Assembly: GCF_016446285.1 (NCBI RefSeq)
Contig: NZ_CP054140.1
Location: 911,501-975,500, forward strand
Length of the DNA stretch: 64,000 nt
Direction: 5' to 3'
From: Desulfobulbus oligotrophicus
GTDB taxonomy: Bacteria > Desulfobacterota > Desulfobulbia > Desulfobulbales > Desulfobulbaceae
Shown here: positions 1 through 10,314 of the stretch, in pieces
Numbering within the stretch: position 1 is the first letter of the stretch
How the letters are laid out: the number at the start of each line of letters is the position of its first letter
The notes under the pieces: generated by a model
Databases searched by the model: none
What the model saw: only the letters and a program-made list of their open reading frames with translations
Told to the model about the DNA's origin: nothing
Made by a program: the position numbers and the translations under genes

Positions 1-348
1 TCGGCCTGTCGAGTATGATGCACCGGAATCGCTGAAAACGCGGGAGGGACGGCTGTCATGACGTTCATCGATGAAGGTGAAAAAATAGTTGACAATCCGA
101 AAGCTCATCCCGTGCTGGAGCCGGACGCCGGTGACCCGCTGGTTGTCCAGCCACACACCATTGGTACTTTCATGATCAAACAGCATGAATTCGTTGTCTT
201 CCCGGTGAACAATGGAGGCATGACGCCGTGATACCTGAGGTGAGGCAAGTACGATATCGTTGTCGCTGTCTCGACCGATGGTGAGCGATGCGGTGAATTC
301 GACGACCCGGTAATTCTGGGCATCCTGGCTGACTATCACACTGGGCAT
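1..348 (-). CDS. FHA domain protein, N-terminal part (cut by window edge)
   Basis: The first 116 codons of a minus-strand gene run off the left edge of the window with no stop. The reading begins MPSVIVSQDAQNY and shows the core of a forkhead-associated domain: TIGRDSDNDIVL at about residues 23-34, VSRRHASI at 39-46 and the STNGVWLDN turn at 61-69. FHA domains bind phosphothreonine peptides, so the protein is probably a signalling or scaffold component; its C-terminal partner domain cannot be seen. The gene diverges from pckG. No convincing ribosome binding site precedes the ATG, so the start is moderately sure. Confidence 0.8.
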   Translation of the reverse strand, partial: MPSVIVSQDAQNYRVVEFTASLTIGRDSDNDIVLASPQVSRRHASIVHREDNEFMLFDHESTNGVWLDNQRVTGVRLQHGMSFRIVNYFFTFIDERHDSRPSRVFSDSGASYSTGR

Positions 349-651
349 GGGTATATTTCTGCGGGTAAATGGTTACAGTACAGGAACGTTGGTTGCAACA
401 ATAGCCCCTTCGATCCAATTTTCAAGCCGGAATACGTGAGGATGTCGTAAGCTGACATTTCGCCTGTTCGAGATATCAACGTGGGAGCGCCATGGTGCCA
501 CGCTGTTGATTCCGATGAAAAATCGTACCGATCTTATTCGTGTTTGCGAAATCCTCTGTTTCAGGATAATACTTAAAATTATAAATCAGTCGACAACTGT
601 AAATAGAACAACTTCTGAGACCACGGTAGAGAGGAAATTCCCGGAGGAAGG
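349..651. other. Divergent intergenic region between FHA gene and pckG
   Basis: No coding signal is visible in these 303 bases. Towards pckG there is a weak sigma70-like pair, TTGCGA at 544-549 and GATAAT at 565-570 with a short 15-base spacer, so it is only a candidate promoter. A good ribosome binding site (GGAGG, 643-647) sits just before pckG. Confidence 0.35.
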
Positions 652-2586
652 ATGATGGAATTTAAAAAAGGTGTGGATATTTTATCAGCGGTTGGCGGTA
701 TTGCCACTATCGAAGAGGCGCAGAATTTATTGAAAGAGCGGCTTGATAGCGAGCATCTGCAACGCTTGGACGTGATCCGTCACCAAGAGGTCTTGCTGAA
801 GATTGCCAACGCCATTTCCATGTGTGCACCGGAAGCCGTCTATATTCACACCGGTAGTGAAGATGACTGTGCATACGTGCGTCAGATGAGCCTTGAAAAG
901 GGTGAAGAGCAACCATTGGCCATGCCCGGCCATACCATTCATTTCGACCTGCCTGAAGACCAGGGCAGGATGGTTAACCAGACCTTTTACATTGTGAACG
1001 AAGATGAAGAGGTGTCGTCACTGGCCAAAAAAGAGGTACGGGAGCACTCTCTTGTCTATATTCGTGAACATATGCGTGACATTATGCGCGGTAAAACCAT
1101 GTTTGTCGGTTTTTACAGCCGTGGTCCGGTCGGAGCGCAAACCTCTATTCCAGCCATCGAGATTACCAGCTCAACCTATGTTATGCACTCGGCTGAGTTA
1201 CTGTACCGCAACTGTTATGCGGACTTTGATGCTGAAGTTACACGGCGCGGTGAATTTTTCACCAATGTCCACTCCGAAGGAACGAACCGTTCTGAAGATG
1301 TTCCCAAAGCCCGCATCTATATGGATAGAAGCTGGCAGACAACCTTTTCGTGTTACTGCACTTACGCCGGTAACACGCTGCTGATGAAAAAGGGCAACCA
1401 CCGTTTTGCCTCGGACAGCGCCTTGTATAAATATAACGGTGAAGAGTTGTCAGAGCATATGTTCATCACCGGCATGACCGGCCCCGGCGGGCGAAGTACG
1501 TTTTTTGCCGGTGCCGCCCCTTCCGGATGCGGAAAGACCACCACGGCCATGGTCGGCGATGATTTTATCGGTGATGATCTGGCACAGATGTGGATTGGTC
1601 CTGACGGTACTCTGCGGGCGGTCAATCCGGAGATCGGCATCTTTGGGATTCTGGAAGATGTTAATCTGGAGGGGGACCCCTATCTGATGCGATGTCTGCG
1701 ACAGCCCGGTACGGAAGTGATCTTCTCCAATGTTCTGGTCGACGAACAGGGGAAGCCGCGTTGGACCGGTGACGGTGAACCGCCTGCAGACAGGGGAGTC
1801 AACTTTCAGGGGACATGGACCAGGGATATGGTCGGTGTGCCCATGTCTCATCCCAACTCACGCTGCACCCTGAAATCCGAGGCTGTCGGCAATCATAACA
1901 AGGCTGTCAATGCCGATCCTGCCGGCATGGTGATCAGGGTTGTCACCTACTCGGGACGCGATGCCGATACCATGCCGCCGGTCTGGGTGGCCGAGAGTAT
2001 GGACGCCGGGGTTGCCATCGGTGCCTCCATCGTCTCCAAAGCAACAGCCGCAGAGATCGGTACCAGCGGTGTCAACCGTCAACCCTGGGCCAATGCCCCT
2101 TTTGTAGCCGGCCCACTGGCCAACTATCTGGACGCACAGTTTAACTTTTACGGCAACCCAAAGATGACAAAGGCGCCGATCATGGCCGGGCTTAACTACT
2201 TTTTGACCCGTGAAGCGAGGGGAGACCGTGGCAAGGGACTCTTAGGGGAAAAACGGGATGTCCATGTCTGGCTGGGCTGGCTTGAGCTCTATGCCCATGG
2301 CGATGTCCAGGCGATTGCAACGCCGATCGGCTTACTTCCAAAGTATGAAGATTTAAAGAAGCTGTTCACAGAGAAGATCAGCAAGGATTATCCCCAATCA
2401 CTGTATGATATGCAGTTCTCTCTGTACATTGACAACCTTGTCAGCCGAATCGATCTTCAGCAGGCTGCCTGGAGCAAGGAACCTGGCGCATCATCACGGC
2501 TGTTCAACGTTTATGCAGAACAGAGGGCTGCATTACTGGTTCTCAGGGATGCCAAAGGGAGTGTGGTCGCTCCGCGAGACCTCTAA
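652..2586 (+). CDS. pckG: Phosphoenolpyruvate carboxykinase (GTP)
   Basis: This enzyme interconverts oxaloacetate plus GTP with phosphoenolpyruvate, CO2 and GDP in the cytoplasm, linking the TCA intermediates to gluconeogenesis. The 644-residue length fits the GTP-dependent family. The nucleotide-binding P-loop PSGCGKTT lies at residues 290-297, followed by a GDDFIGDDLAQMW stretch that supplies metal and nucleotide ligands; the substrate loop RGPVGAQTS is near 157-165. Two ATG codons occur at 652 and 655; GGAGG at 643-647 is better spaced for the second, so translation may begin one codon later. The gene stands alone and ends at a strong terminator shared with the convergent transketolase gene. 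Confidence 0.93.
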   Translation: MMEFKKGVDILSAVGGIATIEEAQNLLKERLDSEHLQRLDVIRHQEVLLKIANAISMCAPEAVYIHTGSEDDCAYVRQMSLEKGEEQPLAMPGHTIHFDLPEDQGRMVNQTFYIVNEDEEVSSLAKKEVREHSLVYIREHMRDIMRGKTMFVGFYSRGPVGAQTSIPAIEITSSTYVMHSAELLYRNCYADFDAEVTRRGEFFTNVHSEGTNRSEDVPKARIYMDRSWQTTFSCYCTYAGNTLLMKKGNHRFASDSALYKYNGEELSEHMFITGMTGPGGRSTFFAGAAPSGCGKTTTAMVGDDFIGDDLAQMWIGPDGTLRAVNPEIGIFGILEDVNLEGDPYLMRCLRQPGTEVIFSNVLVDEQGKPRWTGDGEPPADRGVNFQGTWTRDMVGVPMSHPNSRCTLKSEAVGNHNKAVNADPAGMVIRVVTYSGRDADTMPPVWVAESMDAGVAIGASIVSKATAAEIGTSGVNRQPWANAPFVAGPLANYLDAQFNFYGNPKMTKAPIMAGLNYFLTREARGDRGKGLLGEKRDVHVWLGWLELYAHGDVQAIATPIGLLPKYEDLKKLFTEKISKDYPQSLYDMQFSLYIDNLVSRIDLQQAAWSKEPGASSRLFNVYAEQRAALLVLRDAKGSVVAPRDL

Positions 2587-2672
2587 CTGAACAACCTCCG
2601 CCTGGAGCCACGCTACCGGGAGAAGCAGAAAGCCTGGTGCGGCGGAAACTTCTTTCTCCCTCCCCCAAAAAA

Positions 2673-2714
2673 ATAACCGGAGTACCTGTGCAGGTAACTC
2701 CGGTTATCGTTTTT
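2673..2714. terminator. Bidirectional rho-independent terminator
   Basis: A near-perfect stem, ATAACCGGAGTACCTG at 2673-2688 against 2691-2707, has one bulged base and a two-base loop. It is followed by CGTTTTT on the plus strand and preceded by an A-run that becomes a T-run on the minus strand. It therefore can end both pckG and the convergent transketolase transcript. Confidence 0.85.
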
Positions 2715-2744
2715 GAACAGATCAGGTCCCTGACTCGGTGCCGT

Positions 2745-4637
2745 TCACCTCTTGAGCATCCGGACTACCCGGTCGCGAATCGCCTCTATCCCCATACCCT
2801 GGTATGGTATCTGCTCAGAAAGTCCACCGGCACCGTCTTTCCAGGTTCCCATGGCCCCATATTTCGGCGTGTAACCGCGTTCGAGCAGCCAGGTTCCGTA
2901 CCGTGCCCCCAGTCCGCTTTTGGTATTCTGGGTTTCGATCACCAGCACCAGAGGGCTTGTGCCGACCGTGGCGAGCATGGTCTCATCAATGACATTGAGT
3001 ACTGGTTTATTGATGAGGCCAACCTCGATGCCTTCGTCCTTCAGCAGTTCGACCACATGCAGGCACCGATACAGCATCTCACCGTAGGAGACGATATATC
3101 CGTCACGACCGGGGCGAATGATCTCATCACAGTCACGTTTGAACGTGTAACCCTCACCAAAAAACCGCTTGCCGTTTGTATCCAGAATAAATGGAGTTCC
3201 TGAACGGGTAGAGAAGACAAAACGCAATCCTGCATCAGGAAAGATCGTGGTCAGGATTGCCTTTAACTGCAGAGCATCGGCCGGAAAATAGAGGCGGGTG
3301 CGGTCGTGCTCGGCCAGGCCGTTGTCCGCAAAGAAGTTGTTGATTCCGAAATGGCAGGTGTTGTCTGCCATGTCATCGACGCCGGAGTGTGAAAAGTGTG
3401 CCAGCACACTGGCCTGGTTGAGACGGGCCATGGTGATTTCGGAAACAACCATTTCCAGAAAGGCGGCAAAGGTGCCGAAGATACCTTGTTTGCCCGGCGC
3501 TGATCCGAATCCTGCGGCAACAGAGAAGTTGTTGCGCTCCATGATACCGGCATTGATATAGACTTCCGGGCAATTCTTACGGACATGATGCAGGCCGCAG
3601 GAGCCTTCAAGGTCGGAATCAATGACCAGGACCCTGGAAGTCGGGTTGTCCAGTTCTGTAATCAGGTCACTGACGATTTTACCGAATTCATCGCGGTTTT
3701 TGGCCTGCTCCGGCGTTGAACCGCGATAGGTGATCTTGGCAGCTGCAGCAGGAGTTTGTTTGAGCAGTGCCACTGCGGCATCACAACCTTTGGCAGTGAG
3801 GTAGTCAATGGCCATATCGACTGGAATGACGTCATGGCCCTTGGGGAGTCCTTCGATGCCCGGAACACCCGGGGCCATTTTTCGTTTGATCGCTACTGCC
3901 GTTGGTGCCTGATTTGTGATTGCCCGGCGAATGGCAGTGAAAAGAGCGTCAATATCTTCACCATCACAGACGTGAACATCAAGACCGTGTCCGGAGAGGG
4001 TACGGGTAAGATCAAATCCCGGCATATAGCTGCTCGGGTGACCGGCGATGGTGACATCGTTGTCATCGAGCAACAACACAACCTTAAGCTGCCGTGCCAC
4101 TGCATAGCGGGCTGCTTCAGCATCACCACCTTCCTGCTGAGAACCATCACTGCCAAACATGAACACGGTCTTGTTCGGGTGAGCCTCGGCAACGCCGTTG
4201 ACATGACTCCAGAGGTGCCCTAAGCGGCCGGAGCTGAAGAAAATACCGGCCGGCTCATTCCGTTCGGGATGGCCGTACAAACCTTTGCCGAACTCACGAT
4301 AATGGAGCAGATCAGCCGGTTGCCTATAACCGTTGAGTACCGCCATCAGGTACTGAATCGCTACCCGGTGGCCGGCTTCGTCGAAATAGACCGGATAACA
4401 GGAATCGCTACCCTTCATAAAACCGTCGGCAATCAGCAGCTCGGGAACAATGTCGTAGGCGCCTCCTGTATGGCCGCCAAGTCCTTTTGTGTTGGCCAGG
4501 GCTGTAAAAAAGATGATGGCGTTACGGACGAGTTCAATGTTGTGCCTGAGAGTGGAGCGTTGTTCGGCGGTTAACTTTTCCTGGCTTAAAGAAAAATGCA
4601 GGGGAGTATAGGTCGAGAGATCAATGGGGAATGTCAT
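2745..4637 (-). CDS. Transketolase (thiamine diphosphate enzyme)
   Basis: The 630-residue protein has the whole transketolase arrangement: an N-terminal TPP-binding domain with GHTGGAYD (about 55-62) and GSDGSQQEG...DDND (162-194), a central pyrimidine-binding domain with INAGIMERNNF (the activating Glu lies in GIME), and a C-terminal domain. It should move two-carbon ketol units between sugar phosphates in the non-oxidative pentose phosphate pathway. The usual GDG of the TPP motif reads SDG here, and the sequence is not a close match to the classical TktA type, so the exact substrate is uncertain. It is a single gene, convergent with pckG. Confidence 0.82.
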   Translation of the reverse strand: MTFPIDLSTYTPLHFSLSQEKLTAEQRSTLRHNIELVRNAIIFFTALANTKGLGGHTGGAYDIVPELLIADGFMKGSDSCYPVYFDEAGHRVAIQYLMAVLNGYRQPADLLHYREFGKGLYGHPERNEPAGIFFSSGRLGHLWSHVNGVAEAHPNKTVFMFGSDGSQQEGGDAEAARYAVARQLKVVLLLDDNDVTIAGHPSSYMPGFDLTRTLSGHGLDVHVCDGEDIDALFTAIRRAITNQAPTAVAIKRKMAPGVPGIEGLPKGHDVIPVDMAIDYLTAKGCDAAVALLKQTPAAAAKITYRGSTPEQAKNRDEFGKIVSDLITELDNPTSRVLVIDSDLEGSCGLHHVRKNCPEVYINAGIMERNNFSVAAGFGSAPGKQGIFGTFAAFLEMVVSEITMARLNQASVLAHFSHSGVDDMADNTCHFGINNFFADNGLAEHDRTRLYFPADALQLKAILTTIFPDAGLRFVFSTRSGTPFILDTNGKRFFGEGYTFKRDCDEIIRPGRDGYIVSYGEMLYRCLHVVELLKDEGIEVGLINKPVLNVIDETMLATVGTSPLVLVIETQNTKSGLGARYGTWLLERGYTPKYGAMGTWKDGAGGLSEQIPYQGMGIEAIRDRVVRMLKR

Positions 4638-4869
4638 GGCCGATCCTGATGAGTGGAAGTTTGACAGACAACGGTATCGACGTGGCCGATACCCGCAGGT
4701 CTTTATGCAATGTACTGCACAGATAACAGAACTGTCAAAATCCGCAAGGACGAACTGAAATCAACGGAGGATGCCTGTGCTGTTCAGATTTTTTGAATGA
4801 TGACGTTACCGGGATCGGCCTGATTTTATCAGGGGCGGGTATAAAAAGAGATTTTTATAGAAATCATTC
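4638..4869. other. Intergenic region between transketolase and the TonB receptor operon
   Basis: No gene is supported here. The stretch lies between divergent genes and should hold the transketolase promoter on the minus strand, but no clear -35/-10 pair was recognised for it. Confidence 0.4.
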
Positions 4870-4899
4870 TTGTTTTTCATTTTTTTTCTCCCCTATAAT
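4870..4899 (+). promoter_or_regulatory. Candidate sigma70 promoter of the TonB receptor-YfiR-kinase operon
   Basis: A perfect TATAAT at 4894-4899 is preceded at 18 bases by TTGTTT (4870-4875). Transcription would start near 4906 and leave a leader of about 130 bases before the receptor gene. Confidence 0.5.
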
Positions 4900-4955
4900 G
4901 AACGATGACAGTGCACAGTTTAAGTACCTGCCTGCTGTCAGGACGTAAAAAGGGT

Positions 4956-5029
4956 AATCAGAAGATTGGCAGTCTGATTCCAGAAATATTCCGCTGTACC
5001 GGCATCTGTGACAGAAAGATCTGTCCGGT
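4956..5029 (+). promoter_or_regulatory. Structured 5' leader of the TonB receptor operon
   Basis: Two clean hairpins lie between the promoter and the start codon. One pairs AATCAGA (4956-4962) with TCTGATT (4973-4979). The other pairs GACAGA (5010-5015) with TCTGTC (5020-5025) around an AAGA tetraloop and is closed by an outer ACCGG/CCGGT helix (4998-5002 with 5025-5029, sharing one base). The helices suggest post-transcriptional control, but no known riboswitch class was recognised. Confidence 0.4.
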
Positions 5030-5038
5030 CGCTGAATC

Positions 5039-7108
5039 ATGAAAAATGATGGTCCCATGTTAACAAACAGACGATATGCTCGAATGATCAGGATGGGGTT
5101 GGTTCTGAGCGGCTTTCTATCCCTGGAGGTCTCTGCAGCTCTGGGGATGAGTACCGGTCCGACTGACAACCTCTACCTTGATATGGATCTTTCTCAGCTG
5201 ATGCAGGTGACCATCACCTCTGTGAGCAAGAAGCCACAGACGCTGGGAAATACTCCGGCAGCGGTCTTTGTCATCTCCCAGGAGGATATCCGCCGTTCCG
5301 GAGCAACCTCGATTGCCGAGGCTCTGGCCATGGCTCCCGGTATCCAGGTTTCACAGATCAGCAGTTCAAAATGGTCGATCTCTTCCCGTGGTTTTTCCGG
5401 ATTTATCTCCAATAAACTCTTGGTACTGATTGATGGCCGTTCCGTTTATTCTCCGGTGTACAGCGGTGTCTTTTGGGATGCGCAGACCACCATGCTTGAA
5501 GACATCGACCGGATTGAGGTGATTCGCGGTCCGGGTGGGACTATCTGGGGTGCCAACGCCGTCAATGGAGTGATCAATATCATCACGAAAAAGGCGCAAG
5601 ATACCCAGGGCGGCCTGTTGCGCGCCGGATTCGGAACTCAGGAGAGACTGCAGGGCGCAGTGCGCTACGGTACAAAGATCAATGAAGACGCCTTTGCCCG
5701 TTTCTACGCCATGGGCAACGATCGTGAGAGTAACCGCCTCAAGGAAAGCGGTCTTGATGCCGGGGACAGCTGGAACACGATGCAGACCGGTTTTCGTGCC
5801 GACGGTGTGGTGGGCACCCGGAACGAATGGACTTTGCAGGGGGATCTTTTTCGCAACCAGGGAGATCAGATTCTCTTTCCCTACTGGCTGTCAACCGCAC
5901 CCTATGTCGTGAGTAAACACACGGATTTTGATGACAACGGCGGTAACCTGCTTGCCGGCTGGCAGCATCGATTTGGGGAGCATGAGCGACTTTCACTCCA
6001 GATGTACTACGATTACGCCGCAAGAGATGAGGACTTTTATAACATTTCGTACCGGACGTTTGATGCCGCTGTGCAGTATGAAACCCGCCTTGGCGCCCGT
6101 CACGATATCACTGCCGGGGCGGGATTTCGTCATATCAGGGGAGATAACGAAGCGACGTTCCAGTCGTATTTTCCCAGTCGAACCGATGAGGTGTTCAGCC
6201 TCTTCCTGCAAGACGCCTTTCATCTGATTCCCGATCGCCTCATCATCACCGTGGGGAGCAAGTACGAGCATACCCCCTACACCGGCAGTGAATGGCAACC
6301 CAGCGGTAAGTTGCTGTGGGCACCCAGTGAGCATCACTCCTATTGGGCGTCCATTGTCCGGGCGGTCCGGACACCGTCGGTCCTGGAGGACGGAGGTACA
6401 GTCACCTTCTCCAACCTCCCGCCCCCCTATGGTATGGGGTATGTGGCGTCCAGCGGGTCTGAGGATTTCGCAGCAGAGACAGCCCTGAGCTACGAGTTGG
6501 GCTATCGCTGGCAACCGTATCAGAGTTTTTCCTTTGACCTTGCCCTCTTTTATACGGAGTATGATGACCTGTATACATTTCGGCCCAGGCCAAGTGAGAG
6601 AGGCCTGGATCTGGTCTTCACCAATGGTGTTGCCGGTCACAATTATGGAGCTGAAGTGGCCATGACCTGGAAGCCGAAGTCATGGCTCTCCCTGGCCGGT
6701 ACCTACAGTTATCTCCAGTCTTCCTATAAACCGGACACGATCGTCTCTCCGCTCGATCAAAATATTTCCGATTTGTTTGAAAAAATGCAACCGATGCACC
6801 AGTTCGGCCTTCGCTCTTCCCTTGACCTTACCCATAACTGGCAGCTCAATGCCTGGCTCCGGTATACCGACAGTTTTACCGGTGGAAACGTCACCAGCAT
6901 ATCAGCCGAACTTCCGGTCGACGGATCCGTTGATGGCTCTGCAGATCTCAGTGTCAACCTGATCTGGAAACCGAGGCCTGATATGGAATGTATGCTTGCC
7001 GGTCAGAACCTGCTCAATTCCGGGCAACTCTACTACAACTCCGAACACCTGACTCCACCCACTGAGATTAAGCGTGGTGTCTTTGGTAAAATAATCTGGC
7101 GTTTCTGA
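5039..7108 (+). CDS. TonB-dependent outer-membrane receptor
   Basis: A signal-like hydrophobic N-terminus (MIRMGLVLSGFLSLEVSAAL) precedes a plug domain at about residues 55-180, with ITSVSKKPQTLGNTPAAVFVI at its start and RIEVIRGPGGTIWGANAVNGVINI at its end; the rest is a 22-strand beta-barrel ending in the aromatic outer-membrane signature IIWRF. It imports an unknown large ligand with energy from TonB. At 689 residues it has the normal size. YfiR and a hybrid kinase follow within 12 and 18 bases, so the receptor probably belongs to a sensing operon rather than a pure uptake operon. A second ATG 18 bases downstream is an equally possible start. Confidence 0.9.
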   Translation: MKNDGPMLTNRRYARMIRMGLVLSGFLSLEVSAALGMSTGPTDNLYLDMDLSQLMQVTITSVSKKPQTLGNTPAAVFVISQEDIRRSGATSIAEALAMAPGIQVSQISSSKWSISSRGFSGFISNKLLVLIDGRSVYSPVYSGVFWDAQTTMLEDIDRIEVIRGPGGTIWGANAVNGVINIITKKAQDTQGGLLRAGFGTQERLQGAVRYGTKINEDAFARFYAMGNDRESNRLKESGLDAGDSWNTMQTGFRADGVVGTRNEWTLQGDLFRNQGDQILFPYWLSTAPYVVSKHTDFDDNGGNLLAGWQHRFGEHERLSLQMYYDYAARDEDFYNISYRTFDAAVQYETRLGARHDITAGAGFRHIRGDNEATFQSYFPSRTDEVFSLFLQDAFHLIPDRLIITVGSKYEHTPYTGSEWQPSGKLLWAPSEHHSYWASIVRAVRTPSVLEDGGTVTFSNLPPPYGMGYVASSGSEDFAAETALSYELGYRWQPYQSFSFDLALFYTEYDDLYTFRPRPSERGLDLVFTNGVAGHNYGAEVAMTWKPKSWLSLAGTYSYLQSSYKPDTIVSPLDQNISDLFEKMQPMHQFGLRSSLDLTHNWQLNAWLRYTDSFTGGNVTSISAELPVDGSVDGSADLSVNLIWKPRPDMECMLAGQNLLNSGQLYYNSEHLTPPTEIKRGVFGKIIWRF

Positions 7109-7119
7109 ACTGCTGATAC

Positions 7120-7680
7120 GTGATGCTACGTCTGTTTCGTTTGTTCCTCTTCCTGTTTCTGTTCTGGACTTCTCTCTGGGTGGTCAGCCGGGTCGCCGAT
7201 GTACAGGCGGAAGAGTGTAATCATGAGTACCATTTAAAGGCGGCTTTTCTGGTCAATTTTGCCAAATTCATTACCTGGCCTGAGCAGGCTCTGCCTGCTG
7301 ATCAGCAGGATTTCGTTCTCTGTGTGGTGGGAAAAGACGTCTTTGGCTCGGCGCTTGACGGCGTGGAAAGCAAAACAGTTGGTGGACGTACTGTCCGGGT
7401 TGTTCGTGTCAAGTCGCTGAAAAACGTTCCAACCTGCCAGATGCTCTTTATCAGTCCTTCTGAGGCGGACAATCTCAGCCTGATCGATCGGTGGGCAACG
7501 GGTGGGCAGAAGGCTGCAGTCATGGTCAGCGATGTTTTTAATTTTATTGAAGCCGGAGGTCATATCCAGCTGATCGTAACCGATAACCGCCTCTCTTTTG
7601 TTGTCAACCACACAGCCATGAGAAAATTGGGCCTCCAGGCCAACTCCTCCCTGCTCAGTCTGGCCTCGACTGTGTATTAA
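7120..7680 (+). CDS. YfiR family periplasmic protein (DUF4154)
   Basis: The 186-residue protein has a hydrophobic leader (LFLFLFLFWTSLWVV) and the typical DUF4154/YfiR opening YHLKAAFLVNFAKFITWPE, then ILCVVGKD-like and VMVSDVFNFIEAGGHIQLIV blocks. In Pseudomonas, YfiR sits in the periplasm and represses the membrane cyclase YfiN by touching its periplasmic domain. The next gene here has a YfiN-like periplasmic domain but ends in a kinase, so YfiR most likely represses that kinase instead. GTG at 7120 and ATG at 7123 are both possible starts. The gene lies 11 bases after the receptor. Confidence 0.87.
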   Translation: MMLRLFRLFLFLFLFWTSLWVVSRVADVQAEECNHEYHLKAAFLVNFAKFITWPEQALPADQQDFVLCVVGKDVFGSALDGVESKTVGGRTVRVVRVKSLKNVPTCQMLFISPSEADNLSLIDRWATGGQKAAVMVSDVFNFIEAGGHIQLIVTDNRLSFVVNHTAMRKLGLQANSSLLSLASTVY

Positions 7681-7698
7681 TACGGTGAAAAATGCACC

Positions 7699-10098
7699 AT
7701 GCGATTTCAGTGGTTTTTTCAACTTCCGATTCGAATCAAACTGTATGCCATCGTTCTGGCAGCCACTACCCTGGCGTTGCTGCTGGCAACGACAGCCTCC
7801 TTTATTCTGCAACATCAGCTGATCAGCAAACAGCTGCATGATGAACTGCGCTCGCTTGCTGTCATCATCGGGGAAACCGCTGGTGCCGGCATTATGTTTG
7901 AGGATAAGGGAACGTTAAGCAACATCCTGCAGGCTGCACTGAATACCAAAAAACATATTGTAACCGGACGTCTCTTCAGCCAGGACGGTTCATTGCTGAG
8001 CGTCTACAACAGTGAAGACTTTCCAGGCGAATATCAGCAGGATTTCGAGGATGCAGTCACATCGAACCTTGAGGGGTTCCAGCAGAACAATGCTGTTATC
8101 CTGCTGCGTTTACCGGTGGTCCATGATAATGAGCCTATCGGCCATATCCTCATTGCGGCGGATCTCACCGAGTACAGGTTGACCCTTCTTTTTATGGCCA
8201 TTCTGATGATCGGAGTGCTGCTGTTCGGTCTGCTGCTGGCCATGCTGCTGTCTTCCCGTCTCCTGCGGGTCATCGTCGAGCCCATTATGCACCTGACCAG
8301 GCTGGTCAACAAGATTTCACGGAAGCAGAAGTATGATGTTCGTGCCGAGGTGTTGAGCCAGGATGAGTTGGGTCAGCTGGCAGCCGGTTTCAACACCATG
8401 ATCGAGCGGATTCAAGTCCGTGACAGTATCCTCGAGGAACAGGTGGCCGAACGAACGAGAGATCTTGAGCAGCGGCATCTCCAACTCATTGAGGCAAAGG
8501 ACAGGGCTGAAGCTGCCAATCTTGCTAAAAGCCGTTTTCTGGCCAATATGAGCCATGAAATCAGGACACCGATGAACGCCATCATCGGCATGACGCACCT
8601 GGCCATAACGGCCAAGGAACGCGGGCAACAGCAGCGTTTTCTTGCCACGGTCCGCCATTCTGCGGAGAATCTGTTGGGAGTGCTGAACGATATCCTTGAT
8701 TTTTCCAAGATCGAGGCCGGCCAGTTGCAGTTGAACTGCCGGCCGTTTCATCTTGGGCGATTCCTTGACAATATCGTTGCTACCATGCGACCCTCGGCTG
8801 AAGAAAAGGGATTGGTACTGAGGGCACACGCTGCCCCAACCCTGCCCCGGACTGTGGTGGGTGACGATTTCCGCTTGCATCAGATCCTGATTAATCTGGT
8901 GGGTAATGCCATCAAATTCACTGCGGCCGGCTCTGTCACCATCCAGGTTGTTACAGCCGATGACCAGAAGAGGACGGATGACAAGATCAGACTGCATTTC
9001 AGTGTTATCGATACCGGTATCGGGATTGCCGAGCATAAAAAGGAGGATATCTTTAAGTGTTTTGAACAGGCGGACTCTTCGTATGCACGGGAATTCGGCG
9101 GTACCGGCCTCGGATTGGCAATCGCCCGTCAGTTGACCGGACTGATGGGGGGAACCATGTGGGTGGAGAGTGTCGAGCATCAGGGGAGTATCTTTCATTT
9201 CACCGTGGCCTGCGATGTTTGGACCCGGGAAGTGGCTGAATCGATGGCTGCGGTGGAAGATGCAGCCGATATCGGTGTGTCCGGCCGACATATTCTGGTG
9301 GTGGATGATAACGAGGTTAACCGCGATATCGCCTCAATTACCCTGGAACAGCGCTATCAGGTTTCCACCGCGGGTAACGGCCTGGAATCGCTCGAACGAC
9401 TGGCGACCCTGGATATTGATCTTGTGCTCATGGATGTACAGATGCCGTTGATGGACGGTCTTGCCACTACCGCCGTTATTCGCGCCTGTGAACAGGGGGT
9501 GGCCCTGGATTGCAGTCTGCCTGAAGAACTCATCGCCGCTCTGCAACAGCGGTTGACAGGCGCCCATGTACCGATTGTGGCGATGACGGCACATGCCATG
9601 GCTGAGGATCGGCAGATGTGCCTGGCCGCCGGTATGGATGGGTATATCACCAAACCTTTTCTGCCGGATCAACTTTTTCAGGAAGTGGCTTCGTTTATCC
9701 GTGCAGAGGCATCATCGCCGGCTGGACAGCCGGCAACAGGCGAAGAACAGACAGCTGCCGGCACTGCGAAAGAGGTAAGCATGGCCGGAATCAATGGTCA
9801 CCTGCAAAGCAGCACTGGTTTGACTGCCTCTCAGATCAGCCGGCTGTTGATTGCTATTCAGGAGAGCATGCGCAACAATCTGGCCAAGATGGAGGAGGCC
9901 TTTGCTGCAGATGATGTTTCCACCCTGGCTGTGGCCGCTCATACGCTTAAGGGTACCTTGCTGCAGTGCGGGCTGAACGATCTGGCCGCCGTGGCAGAGC
10001 AGATCCACAGCCGGGCCCGCCACGGTGACGGCGGCAATGACAATAGCAAAATCATATTCCTGCAGCAGTCCCTGGCTGATATTCTGGTGACATCATAA
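7699..10098 (+). CDS. Hybrid histidine kinase with YfiN-like (CHASE8) sensor, REC and HPt domains
   Basis: A 799-residue inner-membrane kinase. Order: transmembrane segment (about 13-36), periplasmic CHASE8-type domain (about 40-155, with [21 protein letters not shown]), second membrane segment (162-184), HAMP, HisKA with the phospho-acceptor His286 in MSHEIRTP, HATPase with [10 protein letters not shown] near 468, receiver with Asp579 in [11 protein letters not shown], and a C-terminal HPt with His748 in AAHTLKGTL. All phosphorelay residues are present. The periplasmic domain resembles that of YfiN, the diguanylate cyclase bound by YfiR, and the YfiR gene lies 18 bases upstream. The HPt could pass phosphate to the REC-GGDEF-EAL protein encoded 1.3 kb downstream; this target is an inference. 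Confidence 0.9.
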   Translation: MRFQWFFQLPIRIKLYAIVLAATTLALLLATTASFILQHQLISKQLHDELRSLAVIIGETAGAGIMFEDKGTLSNILQAALNTKKHIVTGRLFSQDGSLLSVYNSEDFPGEYQQDFEDAVTSNLEGFQQNNAVILLRLPVVHDNEPIGHILIAADLTEYRLTLLFMAILMIGVLLFGLLLAMLLSSRLLRVIVEPIMHLTRLVNKISRKQKYDVRAEVLSQDELGQLAAGFNTMIERIQVRDSILEEQVAERTRDLEQRHLQLIEAKDRAEAANLAKSRFLANMSHEIRTPMNAIIGMTHLAITAKERGQQQRFLATVRHSAENLLGVLNDILDFSKIEAGQLQLNCRPFHLGRFLDNIVATMRPSAEEKGLVLRAHAAPTLPRTVVGDDFRLHQILINLVGNAIKFTAAGSVTIQVVTADDQKRTDDKIRLHFSVIDTGIGIAEHKKEDIFKCFEQADSSYAREFGGTGLGLAIARQLTGLMGGTMWVESVEHQGSIFHFTVACDVWTREVAESMAAVEDAADIGVSGRHILVVDDNEVNRDIASITLEQRYQVSTAGNGLESLERLATLDIDLVLMDVQMPLMDGLATTAVIRACEQGVALDCSLPEELIAALQQRLTGAHVPIVAMTAHAMAEDRQMCLAAGMDGYITKPFLPDQLFQEVASFIRAEASSPAGQPATGEEQTAAGTAKEVSMAGINGHLQSSTGLTASQISRLLIAIQESMRNNLAKMEEAFAADDVSTLAVAAHTLKGTLLQCGLNDLAAVAEQIHSRARHGDGGNDNSKIIFLQQSLADILVTS

Positions 10099-10314
10099 AC
10101 AAAGACAATCTTTTCACCTGTTCCTGGTCATTTTGTGCGCTGCGGTATCATGACCTGCTATGCGACCGTACATTGATGACGGTGTCCTCCTGTTCGTTTG
10201 ACTCGGACTGATGGAAGATGATACACTTTGATTGTTGGAGATACCCCTTAACAAACACAGATACTTCCGTGGCAACCCGCAGATCAGGACAGGTTGAACA
10301 CACTCGGAGCCGAT

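Noticed and set aside
2637-3203. Plus-strand frame of 188 codons opposite the transketolase
   Set aside because: It runs antisense over a well-supported gene and the terminator, and has no family character.
4900-5038. GEMM-type c-di-GMP riboswitch in the TonB receptor leader
   Set aside because: Only a loose resemblance (GCACAG and a GACG-like stretch); the conserved GGCAAACC block and tetraloop-receptor pattern are not there.
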